A stretch of DNA of 64,000 nucleotides from Cupriavidus sp. AU9028 (GCF_019795295.1 NZ_JAIMCG010000009.1:124001-188000); one strand, 5' to 3'. Counted from the stretch's first letter, positions 30,614 through 39,603 are shown. Notes: a model not told the origin generated them from the letters alone. Numbers and translations: made by a program.

Positions 30614-31255
30614 TCACTCGAGTTCGATGACGCGGCGGACGGCGTCCTCGAAGGCGGCGACGGGCTGCCCGCCGGTAATCAGATACTTGCCGTTGAAGAT
30701 GATGGCCGGAACCGAGTGGATGCCCATGGCGTGATTCTCGCGCTCCTGCTCGCGCACCTCGTCGGCATGCGCGCCGCTGGACAGCACCTGCCGCGCCTGC
30801 TCGCCGTCGAGCCCCACGGATTGCGCAGCGCCGACCAGCACCTCGTGGTCGCTCGGGTTCTTTCCTTCGGTATGGTAGGCGCGCAGCAGTGCCAGCTTGA
30901 GCGGCAGCTGCTTGTCCTGCAGCCCGGCCCATTGCAACAACCGGTGGGCGTCGAAGGTGTTGAAGGTGCGCACGCGTTCGCCGAACGTGAAGCCGACCTC
31001 GGCGCCGCGCTCGCGGATCATCGCCTGCGTTTCCGCGATCTGCGCGGGTGTGCGGTTGTATTTCTTCCCCAGATACTCGACGATGACTTCCCCTTCCGGG
31101 CCCATGTCGGGGTTCAGTTCGAAGGGGTGGATGGTGATGTCCGCCTGGACTTCCTCGCGCAGGTTGTCCAGCGCGCGCAGCAATGCGCTCAGGCCGATGG
31201 CGCACCACGGGCAGGTGATGTCGGAGACGAAGTCGATTGTCAGGGCGTTGGTCAT
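30614..31255 (-). CDS. DsbA-family oxidoreductase, FrnE-like
   Basis: A 213-residue thioredoxin-fold protein with the active-site motif C15-P-W-C18 (DITCPWCAIGL) and the FrnE-type helical insert. The cis-proline loop is GIHSVPAIIFNGKYLITGGQP. There is no signal peptide, so it is cytoplasmic, unlike classical DsbA. FrnE proteins are disulfide isomerase/oxidoreductases linked to stress tolerance in some bacteria; substrate here unknown. Divergent from the following Bug receptor gene. Confidence 0.92.
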   Translation of the reverse strand: MTNALTIDFVSDITCPWCAIGLSALLRALDNLREEVQADITIHPFELNPDMGPEGEVIVEYLGKKYNRTPAQIAETQAMIRERGAEVGFTFGERVRTFNTFDAHRLLQWAGLQDKQLPLKLALLRAYHTEGKNPSDHEVLVGAAQSVGLDGEQARQVLSSGAHADEVREQERENHAMGIHSVPAIIFNGKYLITGGQPVAAFEDAVRRVIELE

Positions 31256-31447
31256 GGCGGTTCGGCGAAAGGCACTGGGAGCGCGCGGGATGCGCGCTCC
31301 TCGATAGCCGCAGCGTAGCCGGAAATGCCTGCGCCTGCCGGCGGGCGATGTTCAGCGAAAGGCGGGGCGGACGTATCATTTCGGTCCGCCGCTTCGCCGT
31401 ATCGTCCGGCACGCCACAGATCGACCGCTACCGACCGAGGAAAACCC

Positions 31448-32440
31448 ATGCGCTTGTTACCCCGCTTGTTACCCCGTCTGTTTTTGTTGCTCGCCACCGT
31501 GGCGCTGGGCGTCACACCTGGGCTAGCGCACGCGCAAGGCGATTTTCCGCAACGGCCCATCAAGCTGATCGTACCGTTTGCCGCCGGCGGAGCGACCGAC
31601 GTGCTTGCCCGTCTGCTGGCTGCGGACATGGGTGAGAAACTGGGACAAGCGGTAGTCGTCGAAAACAAGCCGGGCGGCGGCACCATGGTGGGGGCGGCGC
31701 TGACGGCGAATGCGCCGCCCGACGGTTATACGTTGCTGCTGGCGGCGAGCACGACATTGACGCTCAATCCGGTGATCCGGCCGAGCCTGCCTTATGACCC
31801 GCTCAGGAGCTTCACGCCGATCGGGCAGGTTGCCGACATGGCGCTGGTGCTGCTCGCGGGTCCGGCGACGAAGGTGACGACGTTGAAGGAGCTGGTGATG
31901 CAGGCGAAAGCCGCGCCGGACCGCTTTTCCTACGGCTCGTTTGGCGCGGGCTCGTCGGTGCATTTCGGCGGCGAAATGCTGAAGTCGGCGGCGGGCATCC
32001 GCATGGTGCACGTGCCCTTCAATGGCAGCGCGCCAAACCTGACGGCGCTGGCAGGCGGACAGGTGCAGGTGGCGGTGGATACCATCGTCGCTTCGTTGCC
32101 ACTGATCAAGGGCGGCAAGATCCGGCCGCTTGCGGTGCTGTCGCCGCAGCGGCTGCCGGCGCTGCCGCAAGTCCCGACGGTGGCGGAGAGCGGCTATCCG
32201 GGTTTCCAGATGGGAACCTGGTTCGCGCTGGTGGCGCCCGCCGGTGTGCGGGACGGGGTGCGGGCGAAGCTGGAGACGGCGCTGGCCGAGGTCGCGACCG
32301 CGCCGAAGTTTCGCAACCGGATGGTCGAGCTTGGCTTGACGCCGGCGCATGCGGATGGCGCCGCGGTGACCGCCCGGATCGAGCGGGAGCTGCCGCAAAT
32401 GCGGGCGGTGGCAGCGCGGGCGGATATCAAGGCGGACTGA
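31448..32440 (+). CDS. Bug-family tripartite tricarboxylate receptor (orphan)
   Basis: A 330-residue periplasmic receptor of the Bug/TctC family. A signal peptide (RLFLLLATVALGVTPGLAHAQ) precedes the mature DFPQRPIKLIVPFAAGGATDVLARLLA, with the ligand-binding loop GGATD, and the typical C-terminal APAGVRDGVRAKLETAL. The frame is open 41 codons upstream but the signal peptide fixes the start. No TctAB permease is adjacent, so it must share a distant permease or act as a sensor. It precedes a minus-strand terminator. Confidence 0.9.
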   Translation: MRLLPRLLPRLFLLLATVALGVTPGLAHAQGDFPQRPIKLIVPFAAGGATDVLARLLAADMGEKLGQAVVVENKPGGGTMVGAALTANAPPDGYTLLLAASTTLTLNPVIRPSLPYDPLRSFTPIGQVADMALVLLAGPATKVTTLKELVMQAKAAPDRFSYGSFGAGSSVHFGGEMLKSAAGIRMVHVPFNGSAPNLTALAGGQVQVAVDTIVASLPLIKGGKIRPLAVLSPQRLPALPQVPTVAESGYPGFQMGTWFALVAPAGVRDGVRAKLETALAEVATAPKFRNRMVELGLTPAHADGAAVTARIERELPQMRAVAARADIKAD

Positions 32441-32445
32441 GGCGT

Positions 32446-32472
32446 AAAAAAGCCGGCCATCGCGACCGGCTT
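32446..32472 (-). terminator. terminator downstream of the LysR gene
   Basis: Stem AAGCCGG/CCGGCTT. On the minus strand it is followed by TTTTTT, so it should end the LysR transcript; on the plus strand only TT follows, giving weak termination for the Bug gene. Confidence 0.75.
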
Positions 32473-32509
32473 CGGTTCGCCGACAGCGCCTGAACGCAAG
32501 CGCTGCGAA

Positions 32510-32557
32510 CCCTCTCCCCCGGCCCCTCTCCCGCGCGCGGGAGAGGGGAGCAAACCG
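32510..32557. repeat. dispersed palindromic repeat, copy 1
   Basis: CCCCTCTCCCGCG and its exact complement abut at 32523-32548 to make a 26-bp perfect palindrome, flanked by CCCTCTCCCCCGG and AGCAAACCGG. The same block recurs at 40780-40827, so it is a dispersed intergenic REP-like element. Confidence 0.8.
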
Positions 32558-32618
32558 GCGCGAGCCTGGAGGGGTGCCGCTGCAGCTTGTGCGGGGGCGT
32601 TCGAGCGTGGCGGCGCGG

Positions 32619-33560
32619 CTACTGCCGCGCCTTGCGCGTCATGCCCGGCGACTGCTGCAGGTACTGGCCCGGCAAGTACGTCTCGAGCCAGTCGATGCAG
32701 ACCTTTATCTTTGCCGACGATTCGAGCCGTTCCGGATACACGGCCCAGACGTTGGCTTCCTGGTAGTAACCGGGCAGGACCTGCCGCAGTTTGCCGGCCT
32801 CGATCAGCGGCCCCACATTCCACATCGAGCGCAGCAGGATGCCGCGCCCTTCGACGGCCCAGCCCACCGCAATCTCGCCATGGTTGGTGGACAACTGCCC
32901 GCGCACCTTGACCGCGGCCTCGCCGCCGGGCCCACGCAGCCGCCATACGCCGAAGGCGTGATCGCGTTCCTTGATGATGAGGCAGTCGTGGTTCGCCAGA
33001 TCGCCGGGCGTGCGAGGCGTGCCACGGCGCCTGAGGTAGGCATCCGAGGCGCACAGGACGCGGTGGTTGGCCGCGAGCTTGCGTGCGATATGGTGCGGCG
33101 CGATTTCGTCGCCGATGCGCACGTCCAGGTCGAAGCCCTCGGCGCCGACGTCGACGAGCCGGTCGAACACCTCGAAGCGGATGCTCAGCGCCGGGTAGCG
33201 CTGGGCCAGCGCGGAGATGGCGGGGGCGACGACCTGCCGACCAAAGCCGAAGCTGCTGCAGATGCGCACCGTGCCGCGCGGCGCCTTGCGCCTGGCGGAG
33301 AGGTCGTCATAGAGATGATCGACGTCGCCCAGGATCTTCTGCGCCCACTGGTAGGTGCGCTCGCCGTCCTCGGTCACCACCACGCGCCGGGTCGTGCGGT
33401 TCAGCAGCTTGGCGCCGACCGCCGCTTCCAGCGCCTGCACGCGCTTGGTGATGTAGGCCGCGGACATGCCGAGGTCGAGCGCGGCGGCGGCAAAGCTGGA
33501 GCGCTGTGCAACATGGACGAAGACGCGCAGGTCTTCGAGATTCGGCAGCCGATTATGCAT
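32619..33560 (-). CDS. LysR-family transcriptional regulator
   Basis: A 313-residue LysR regulator. The N-terminal winged helix-turn-helix (LEDLRVFVHVAQRSSFAAAALDLGMSAAYITKRVQALEAAVGAKLLNRTTRRVVVTEDGE) is followed by a co-inducer domain from about residue 90. It is divergent from the tartrate/D-malate dehydrogenase gene with a 110-base gap, the same arrangement as dmlR-dmlA in E. coli, so it most likely activates that gene in response to its substrate. Confidence 0.92.
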   Translation of the reverse strand: MHNRLPNLEDLRVFVHVAQRSSFAAAALDLGMSAAYITKRVQALEAAVGAKLLNRTTRRVVVTEDGERTYQWAQKILGDVDHLYDDLSARRKAPRGTVRICSSFGFGRQVVAPAISALAQRYPALSIRFEVFDRLVDVGAEGFDLDVRIGDEIAPHHIARKLAANHRVLCASDAYLRRRGTPRTPGDLANHDCLIIKERDHAFGVWRLRGPGGEAAVKVRGQLSTNHGEIAVGWAVEGRGILLRSMWNVGPLIEAGKLRQVLPGYYQEANVWAVYPERLESSAKIKVCIDWLETYLPGQYLQQSPGMTRKARQ

Positions 33561-33601
33561 GTTTCGTGAATTGAAACTTGACGGATGGGCCGATTATGCA
33601 C
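33550..33601. promoter_or_regulatory. candidate LysR binding region between regulator and dehydrogenase
   Basis: GCCGATTATGCA occurs twice (33550-33561 and 33590-33601), 40 bases apart. Between them lies the dyad GTTTC-N7-GAAAC (33562-33578), which contains a T-N11-A pattern typical of LysR sites. The first copy overlaps the LysR start codon, which would allow autorepression. A -10-like TATACT is at 33614-33619. Confidence 0.5.
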
Positions 33602-33670
33602 CGCGGGACTCTCTATACTGACGCAAACGTCGATACCGATCGTTTCCCAATCTCTTCTGGACTTGTGACC

Positions 33671-34753
33671 ATGACGACCCGCCTGTTCAAGATCGCCGCG
33701 CTCGCCGGAGACGGCATCGGCAAGGAAGTGCTGCCCGAAGGCATCAAGGTGCTGCAGGCCGCCGCGCAACGCTTCGGCATCACGCTGCAATTCGATTCGT
33801 TCGACTGGGCGAGCTGCGACTACTACATGCAGCACGGCAAGATGATGCCGGACGACTGGAAGAGCACGCTGCAGGGCTACGATGCGATCTTTTTCGGTGC
33901 GGTCGGCTGGCCCGCGCTGGTGCCGGACCATGTGTCGCTGTGGGGCTCGCTGATCAAGTTCCGCCGCGAATTCGACCAGTACATCAACCTGCGGCCGGTG
34001 CGACTGTTCGATGGCGTGCCGTGTCCGCTGGCCAATCGCAAGCCGGGCGAGATCGACTACCTAGTAGTGCGCGAGAACACGGAGGGTGAGTACACCTCGA
34101 TCGGCGGCATCATGTACGAGGGCACCGAGCATGAGGTGGTGCTGCAGCAGGCGACCTTCTCGCGCCGCGGTTCGGACCGGCTGCTGCGCTATGCCTTCGA
34201 GCTGGCGAAGAAGCGCCAGCGCAAGCATCTGACGCTGGCGACCAAGTCCAACGGCATCGCCATCAGCATGCCCTGGTGGGACAAGCGCGCCGATGCGGTC
34301 GCGCAGGACTATCCGGAGGTGACGGTCGACAAGCAGCATATCGACATCCTTTCCGCGCGCTTCGTGCTGCAGCCCGACCGCTTCGACGTGGTGGCGGCGA
34401 CCAATCTGTTCGGCGACATCCTGTCCGATCTCGGCCCGGCCACGACCGGCACCATCGGCATCGCGCCCTCGGCCAGCCTGAACCCGGAGGGCAAGTTCCC
34501 GTCCCTGTTCGAGCCGGTGCACGGCTCCGCGCCGGATATCGCCGGCCAGGGCATCGCCAATCCGATCGCGATGATCTGGTCGGGCGCGCTGATGCTGGAT
34601 TTTCTTGGCCACACCGAGGCGCACGATGCCATCCTCGCGGCCATCGAGACGGTGCTGCGCGATGGCCCGCACACGCCGGACATGAAGGGGAGCGCCAGCA
34701 CGGCGGCTGTCGGCGACGCGATTGCGGGGATCGTTGCGGGACAGTCGCGCTGA
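33671..34753 (+). CDS. tartrate / D-malate dehydrogenase (isopropylmalate dehydrogenase family)
   Basis: A 360-residue NAD-dependent, metal-dependent beta-decarboxylating dehydrogenase. The motifs are IAALAGDGIGKEV at the N-terminus, VVRENTEGEYTSIGG, the catalytic lysine region TLATKSNGI, FDVVAATNLFGDILSDLGPATTG and FEPVHGSAPDIAGQGIANP. The substrate loop is of the tartrate dehydrogenase/D-malate dehydrogenase type rather than LeuB. It would convert D-malate to pyruvate and CO2, or tartrate to oxaloglycolate or glycerate. The start is set at MTTRLFKIAAL; the longer frame is unlikely. Divergent from the LysR gene. Confidence 0.9.
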   Translation: MTTRLFKIAALAGDGIGKEVLPEGIKVLQAAAQRFGITLQFDSFDWASCDYYMQHGKMMPDDWKSTLQGYDAIFFGAVGWPALVPDHVSLWGSLIKFRREFDQYINLRPVRLFDGVPCPLANRKPGEIDYLVVRENTEGEYTSIGGIMYEGTEHEVVLQQATFSRRGSDRLLRYAFELAKKRQRKHLTLATKSNGIAISMPWWDKRADAVAQDYPEVTVDKQHIDILSARFVLQPDRFDVVAATNLFGDILSDLGPATTGTIGIAPSASLNPEGKFPSLFEPVHGSAPDIAGQGIANPIAMIWSGALMLDFLGHTEAHDAILAAIETVLRDGPHTPDMKGSASTAAVGDAIAGIVAGQSR

Positions 34754-34789
34754 CAGGCGCGCTGACGACAGACACCTGGGCCGGAACGC

Positions 34790-35587
34790 ATGAGCGAGCC
34801 TGCTGCCTTCCCCACCACGGTTGCCACGCCGGAGGGGATCGTCGGGCAATTGCGAGCGCTGGGCGTGATGCCCGGCGATGTGCTGCTCGTGCATGCCTCG
34901 CTGCGCAGTGTCGGACCGGTAGCCGGCGGTGCGGCGGCCCTGATCGGCGCGCTACAGGAGGCGGTCGGGCGCAGCGGTACGGTGGCGATGCCGTCGTGGA
35001 CCGGGGATGACGATCGCGTCTTCGACCCGGCCACGACGCCGTCGGCGCCGGACCTCGGCGCGCTGGCCCGGCTGTTCTGGCAATCCGAGGGGGTGCAGCG
35101 AAGCGATCATCCCTTCGCCTTTGCTGCCGCCGGCCGGCATGCGCGGGAGATCGTTCGCGGTCCGCTGCCGCTGCCTCCGCACGGCCCGGATAGCCCGGTT
35201 GGCCGCATCCATGCGCTGGATGGGCAGGTGCTGCTCCTGGGGGTGGGGCACGACGCCAACACGACCTTGCATCTGGCGGAGGTGATGGCGGGGGTGCCTT
35301 ACGGCGTGCCGGGGTATTGCACAGTGGCCGGCGCCGGCCATGTGGTGCGGGTGCGGTATCGGGAGAACGACCACTGCTGCCAGCGCTTTGCGCTCGCCGA
35401 TGAGTGGCTTCGGGAGTCCGGACGGCAGCGCGAGGGCCCGGTCGGGCAGGCGCACGCGCGGCTGATGCGCGCGCGGCATCTGGTCGAGGCCGCCATGACG
35501 GCGCTGGCGGACGATCCGCTGGTCTTCCTGCACCCGCCCTCGGCCGATTGCGAGGAGTGCGACGCGGCCCGGCGCTCGATCGGATGA
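34790..35587 (+). CDS. aminoglycoside 3-N-acetyltransferase, AAC(3)-IV-like
   Basis: A 265-residue member of the antibiotic_NAT family, which uses acetyl-CoA to modify the 3-amino group of aminoglycosides such as gentamicin, tobramycin or apramycin. The visible family segments are VLLVHASLRSVGPVAGG, GTVAMPSWTGDDD and the central LLLGVGHDANTTLHLAEV, with the C-terminal GPVGQAHARLMRARHLV. Full length for AAC(3)-III/IV types (about 260). It lies 36 bases after the dehydrogenase gene on the same strand, with neighbour-like GC content and no mobile element, so it looks like a resident chromosomal gene. Substrate range cannot be read from sequence alone. Confidence 0.9.
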   Translation: MSEPAAFPTTVATPEGIVGQLRALGVMPGDVLLVHASLRSVGPVAGGAAALIGALQEAVGRSGTVAMPSWTGDDDRVFDPATTPSAPDLGALARLFWQSEGVQRSDHPFAFAAAGRHAREIVRGPLPLPPHGPDSPVGRIHALDGQVLLLGVGHDANTTLHLAEVMAGVPYGVPGYCTVAGAGHVVRVRYRENDHCCQRFALADEWLRESGRQREGPVGQAHARLMRARHLVEAAMTALADDPLVFLHPPSADCEECDAARRSIG

Positions 35588-35650
35588 TCGGGCGCGGGCC
35601 GCGCCGGCCTCAAGGTAACAGGACGGGGCGCCCGCCCCGCGGCAGGCGCG

Positions 35651-36073
35651 TCAGCCGCCGATGCCCAGCAGTTCCACTTCGAAGTTCAGCGTCGCATTGG
35701 GCGGAATCGTGCCCGGCACGCCGCGCGGGCCATAGGCGGTCTTGCCCGGGCACACCAGCTTCGCCTTGCCGCCCACCTGCATCTTCTGCACGCCTTCGGT
35801 CCAGCACGGGATGACGCGATTGAGCGGGAACGAGATGGGCTGGCCGCGCTTGTAGGAGCTGTCGAATTCGGTGCCGTCGGTCAGCGTGCCGCGGTAGTGC
35901 ACCTTGACGGTGTCGGTGGCCCTGGGGGAGGCGCCATTGCCTTTGGTCAGGTGTTCGATCGTGACGCCGGAGGGCAGGGTCTGCGTCGCGCCGGTGTCGG
36001 CGGCGTGGGCCGTGGCGGACAGCGTGGCAATGGCGAGGCAGCAGAGCAGGGCGGCACGGATGGGGCGATTCAT
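35651..36073 (-). CDS. FKBP-type peptidyl-prolyl isomerase, exported
   Basis: A 140-residue single-domain FKBP with a signal peptide (ALLCCLAIATLSATAHA). The catalytic domain has VKVHYRGTLTDGTEFDSSYKRGQPISFPL, VIPCWTEGVQKMQVGGKAKLVCP, AYGPRGVPGTIPPNATLNFEVELL. It helps fold periplasmic proteins by proline isomerisation. Convergent with the acetyltransferase gene; the gap contains CGGGGCG/CGCCCCG, a hairpin without T-run. Confidence 0.93.
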   Translation of the reverse strand: MNRPIRAALLCCLAIATLSATAHAADTGATQTLPSGVTIEHLTKGNGASPRATDTVKVHYRGTLTDGTEFDSSYKRGQPISFPLNRVIPCWTEGVQKMQVGGKAKLVCPGKTAYGPRGVPGTIPPNATLNFEVELLGIGG

Positions 36074-36286
36074 CTGGAAGATCCTTCGGTTCGGTCAGTT
36101 GGCCAGGAAGAACCGCAAGGATAAGCCGCCACGGGCGGCGCGTCACTCCCGGAGGTCTGCTGAGGGCTGGCAGGGTCCGCCTGCGGTCCGCTTCGGGGCC
36201 GGCGCTCTTCGTGCGGCCATGTGTCGCATTCCATGTGCCGGGCCCAGTGCCTAGAATCGGTCGCTTCTGCCGCTCGATTTCTTGCC

Positions 36287-38482
36287 ATGTCCTCTGCCCC
36301 GACGCATTCGGAGGCTTCGGCCACCGCCGCCTCCTACCGTCATCGGCGCACCGCACCGCTGGCGCAGCGCCGCGGGTCATGGACGGCAGCAAGCCTGCTG
36401 GCAGCCGCCGCGGTGACGGTCCCGCCGGCCCGCGCACAGGACATGCAGGAGCAGGAGCTGGCGCCGGTGACGGTCAGCGCCGAGGCCCAGACCCTGCTGG
36501 AGGAGCCGGTCGCCGCGGGATCGAACCTGGGGCTGAGCGCGATGCAGACCCCGGCCAGCGTGGACACCATCGCCCGCGACCAGCTGGAGGAGCGTGGCGA
36601 CGCGGACCTGATCGACGCGGTGACGCGCGCGCCCGGCCTGTCCGAGCTGGCGCACCCCGGCAATGGCGGCTCCGCGCTGTCGGCGCGCGGCTTCACCGGC
36701 TCGTCGTCGGTGATGCAGCTCTACGATGGCGTGCGCCAGTATGGCGGCGTGGGCGTGACCTTCCCCTTCGATACCTGGCCCGTAGAGCGCATCGAGGTGC
36801 TGCGCGGGCCCGCCTCGGTCATCTACGGAGAGGGGGCGATCGGGGGCGTCGTCAATGTCGTGCCCAGAAAGCCCACGCGCGGGGCGATCCGCAACGAAAT
36901 CCAGGCGACGGTCGGCACCGAAGACACGCAGCGGCTGGCGTTCGGCAGCGGCGGCGCGCTGGACGAGCGCTGGTCGTACCGCCTGGACGTCAGCGGCAAC
37001 CGCAGCGACGGCTCGGTCGACTTCGGCGACTCGCGCAATCTGTCGCTGTCCGGGGCGCTGCAGTGGGACCCGTCTGCGGAATGGAGCATCCGCCTGAGCC
37101 ACGCGCGGGGCTGGCAGAAGCCGGCGCGCTATTTCGGCGTGCCGCTGGTCGATGGCCGTCCGGCCCCGTCGCTGCGGGACAAGAACTACAACGTCGCCGA
37201 TGCGCGCATCCGCTACGACGACCAGTGGACCGAGCTGAACGCGCAATGGACGCCCAACGACGCCACCACGGTGCGCTCCCGCGTCTATTACATCGACAGT
37301 GACCGGCACTGGCGCAATGCCGAGTACTACGACTGGCTGCCCGCCAGCGGACAGGTCCGCCGCTCGTCGTACACTGAAATCCTGCATGACCAATGGCAGC
37401 TGGGCAATACGACCGACGCGGTGTTCCGCCACGGGCTGCTCGGGATGCGCAACAGCGTGTCGGTGGGGTTCGATGTCAACCGCGCCTCGTTCCAGCATGC
37501 GAACAACTCGCCCTACGGCGGCAGCTCGGTGGTGGACCCGTACGACTTCGAGCGCGGTGGCTTTATCAATGTGGCCGGTACGTCCCCGCGCTATCGCAAC
37601 GAGGCCACCCAGTACGCGCTGTTTGTCGAGGATCGGCTGGAAGTCACGCCACGCTGGTCGGTGCTGGCCGGGCTGCGCTACGACCATGCCCGTCTGTCGC
37701 GCGAGGATCTGGTCACGGGGCAGCAGTCCTTCGCTAGAACCTTTGCCAATGTGGGATGGCGTGCCGGCACCGTCTACAACGTCACGCAGGACCTGGCGCT
37801 GTACGCGCAGATTTCCGAGGCGGCCGACCCGGTCAGTGCGTTGCTGATGCTGTCCACCGCCAATAGCAATTTCGATGTCTCCACAGGCAGGCAGATCGAG
37901 GTGGGTGTCAAGCAGACCTTCCTGGGCAGCAAGGGGGAATGGACACTTGCGGCGTACCGCATTGTCAAGAAGAACCTGGTCAGCCGCGACGCTGCCGATC
38001 CCGCGCGCAGCGTGCAGATCGGCCAGCAGTCGTCGCGCGGCCTCGAGGCAACGCTGGGCATCAGCCTGCCGCGCGGCTGGCGCATCGACGCCAATGCTGC
38101 CGTGCTGGACGCGCGCTATGACGACTTTACCGAGTCGGCAGGCGGGACGGCGGTATCGCGCAATGGCAATGTGCCGACCGATGTGCCGGAACGGCTGGCG
38201 AACCTGTGGACAAGCTGGCGCTTCCATCCGCAATGGACCGCCGCGGCGGGGCTGCGCTACGTGGGGGCGCGCTATGCCGACCGGGCCAATTCGCTGCGGA
38301 TGCCGTCCTATACCACCACGGACCTGCTGCTGCAGTGGCGGCCGCGCAAGGATCTGACGCTGTCGTTGCGCGGCTTCAACGTGTTCGACCGGCACTACTT
38401 CACCACTGCCTACTACAACCAGACGCAGTGGCTGCAGGGCCCGGGCCGCCGCGTCGAGCTGACGGCGAACTATCGGTTCTGA
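36287..38482 (+). CDS. TonB-dependent outer-membrane receptor
   Basis: A 731-residue receptor for energised uptake, probably of a siderophore or another iron complex. A long N-terminal region with an Ala-rich signal (AASLLAAAAVTVPPARAQ) precedes the plug domain (LAPVTVSAEAQTLLEEP ... VERIEVLRGPASVIYGEGAIGGVVNVVPRKP) and the 22-strand barrel, which ends in the outer-membrane C-terminus VELTANYRF. The start at MSSAPTHSEAS lacks a strong Shine-Dalgarno. No Fur box, TonB or sigma/anti-sigma genes are adjacent. A hairpin between this gene and the next convergent one may terminate both. Confidence 0.92.
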   Translation: MSSAPTHSEASATAASYRHRRTAPLAQRRGSWTAASLLAAAAVTVPPARAQDMQEQELAPVTVSAEAQTLLEEPVAAGSNLGLSAMQTPASVDTIARDQLEERGDADLIDAVTRAPGLSELAHPGNGGSALSARGFTGSSSVMQLYDGVRQYGGVGVTFPFDTWPVERIEVLRGPASVIYGEGAIGGVVNVVPRKPTRGAIRNEIQATVGTEDTQRLAFGSGGALDERWSYRLDVSGNRSDGSVDFGDSRNLSLSGALQWDPSAEWSIRLSHARGWQKPARYFGVPLVDGRPAPSLRDKNYNVADARIRYDDQWTELNAQWTPNDATTVRSRVYYIDSDRHWRNAEYYDWLPASGQVRRSSYTEILHDQWQLGNTTDAVFRHGLLGMRNSVSVGFDVNRASFQHANNSPYGGSSVVDPYDFERGGFINVAGTSPRYRNEATQYALFVEDRLEVTPRWSVLAGLRYDHARLSREDLVTGQQSFARTFANVGWRAGTVYNVTQDLALYAQISEAADPVSALLMLSTANSNFDVSTGRQIEVGVKQTFLGSKGEWTLAAYRIVKKNLVSRDAADPARSVQIGQQSSRGLEATLGISLPRGWRIDANAAVLDARYDDFTESAGGTAVSRNGNVPTDVPERLANLWTSWRFHPQWTAAAGLRYVGARYADRANSLRMPSYTTTDLLLQWRPRKDLTLSLRGFNVFDRHYFTTAYYNQTQWLQGPGRRVELTANYRF

Positions 38483-38492
38483 TGACGCTGGC

Positions 38493-38521
38493 GGCGGTGC
38501 CCGTCGTAGCCGGGCACCGCC
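38493..38521. terminator. hairpin between convergent TonB-receptor and dehalogenase genes
   Basis: GGCGGTGCCCG and its perfect 11-bp complement around a 7-base loop (TCGTAGC). No T-run, so termination would be rho-assisted or the hairpin may only block 3' exonucleases. Confidence 0.55.
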
Positions 38522-38523
38522 GG

Positions 38524-39432
38524 TCAGCGCGGGGCGGCCTCGCCCTGCAGGAACGGCAGCGCGCGTGCCAGCAACTGCTCCGGCGCTTCCTCGGGGATGT
38601 AGTGGCCGCAAGGCAGCGGCTCGCCGCGCACGTCGTCGGCGACCTCGCGCCATTCCTGCAGCGGCTGGAAGCAGCGATGCACCACGCCCTGCTCGCCCCA
38701 CAGCACCAGCAGCGGCATCGCCAGGCGCCGGCCCTGTTCGCGGTCGGCGCGGTCATGCTCGAGGTCGATGCCGGCGGCGGCGCGATAGTCCTCGCACATG
38801 CCGTGCGCGGCGCCGGGCAGGGACAGGCAGCGCACGTACTCGGCGAACGCGCGCGGGTCGAACGGCGACAGTCCTGCGCTGCGCCGGCCCATCACGTCGC
38901 GCAGATAGGCGGCCGGATCGGTTTCGATCAACCGCTCCGGTAGCGGCGCGGGCTGGATCAGGAAGAACCAGTGCCAGTAGGCGCGGGCGAAGGCCTCGTT
39001 GGTCTTGCGATACATCGCCAGCGTGGGGGCGATATCCAGCAGCACCAGCCGCTGTACGGCGTCGGGGTGGTCGGCGGCGAGGCGGTGCGCAACGCGAGCA
39101 CCGCGATCGTGGGCCATCACCGCGAATTGCGCAAAGCCAAGCGACTGCATCACCTTCACCATGTCGGCCGCCATGGTGCGCTTGCTGTAGTTGCCGTGGT
39201 CGTCGTCGCCGCGGGGTTTGGACGAATCGCCATACCCGCGCAGGTCGCAGGCGACCACCGTGTAGCGCTGCGCCAGTTGCGGCGCCACCTTGTGCCAGAT
39301 CGCATGGGTCTGGGGATGGCCGTGCAGCAACAGCAGCGGCGGGCCCTCGCCGCCGACGACCGCGTGCAGGTGCAGATCGCTGCCCACTTCGACGCGGATG
39401 GTGCGAAAGCCAGGAAAGAGAGGTGCGGACAT
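38524..39432 (-). CDS. fluoroacetate/haloacetate dehalogenase-like alpha/beta hydrolase
   Basis: A 302-residue alpha/beta hydrolase closely resembling fluoroacetate dehalogenase, which cleaves the C-F bond of fluoroacetate to give glycolate. All hallmark residues are in place: nucleophile D109 with R110 and R113 (HDRGARVAHR), D133, the halide-pocket H154, W155 and Y216, and the catalytic H277 (CGHYIP). The sequence YWHWFFLIQPAPLPE is characteristic of the family. Start at MSAPLFPGFRTI. It stands alone on the minus strand. Related epoxide hydrolases lack the H/W/Y halide pocket, so the assignment is fairly firm; activity is untested. Confidence 0.88.
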   Translation of the reverse strand: MSAPLFPGFRTIRVEVGSDLHLHAVVGGEGPPLLLLHGHPQTHAIWHKVAPQLAQRYTVVACDLRGYGDSSKPRGDDDHGNYSKRTMAADMVKVMQSLGFAQFAVMAHDRGARVAHRLAADHPDAVQRLVLLDIAPTLAMYRKTNEAFARAYWHWFFLIQPAPLPERLIETDPAAYLRDVMGRRSAGLSPFDPRAFAEYVRCLSLPGAAHGMCEDYRAAAGIDLEHDRADREQGRRLAMPLLVLWGEQGVVHRCFQPLQEWREVADDVRGEPLPCGHYIPEEAPEQLLARALPFLQGEAAPR

Positions 39433-39603
39433 GGTGCTCGCTTGCAATGGCGGGATGCGGGCATTCTAGGTCACGAAGGCTCCCGGATTGTGTGCCGGGA
39501 GGAACCACATTCTTTCCCGTAGGGAACGAATCTGCTTTGCCCGCTACCCGTGACCAATGCGCGGGGCACGAACGACAGGCGCCGGGTCGAAGCCCGATGC
39601 GGA

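Noticed and set aside
35628-35650. CGGGGCG/CGCCCCG hairpin between acetyltransferase and FKBP genes
   Set aside because: No T-run and only a 2-base loop; probably a GC-rich coincidence.
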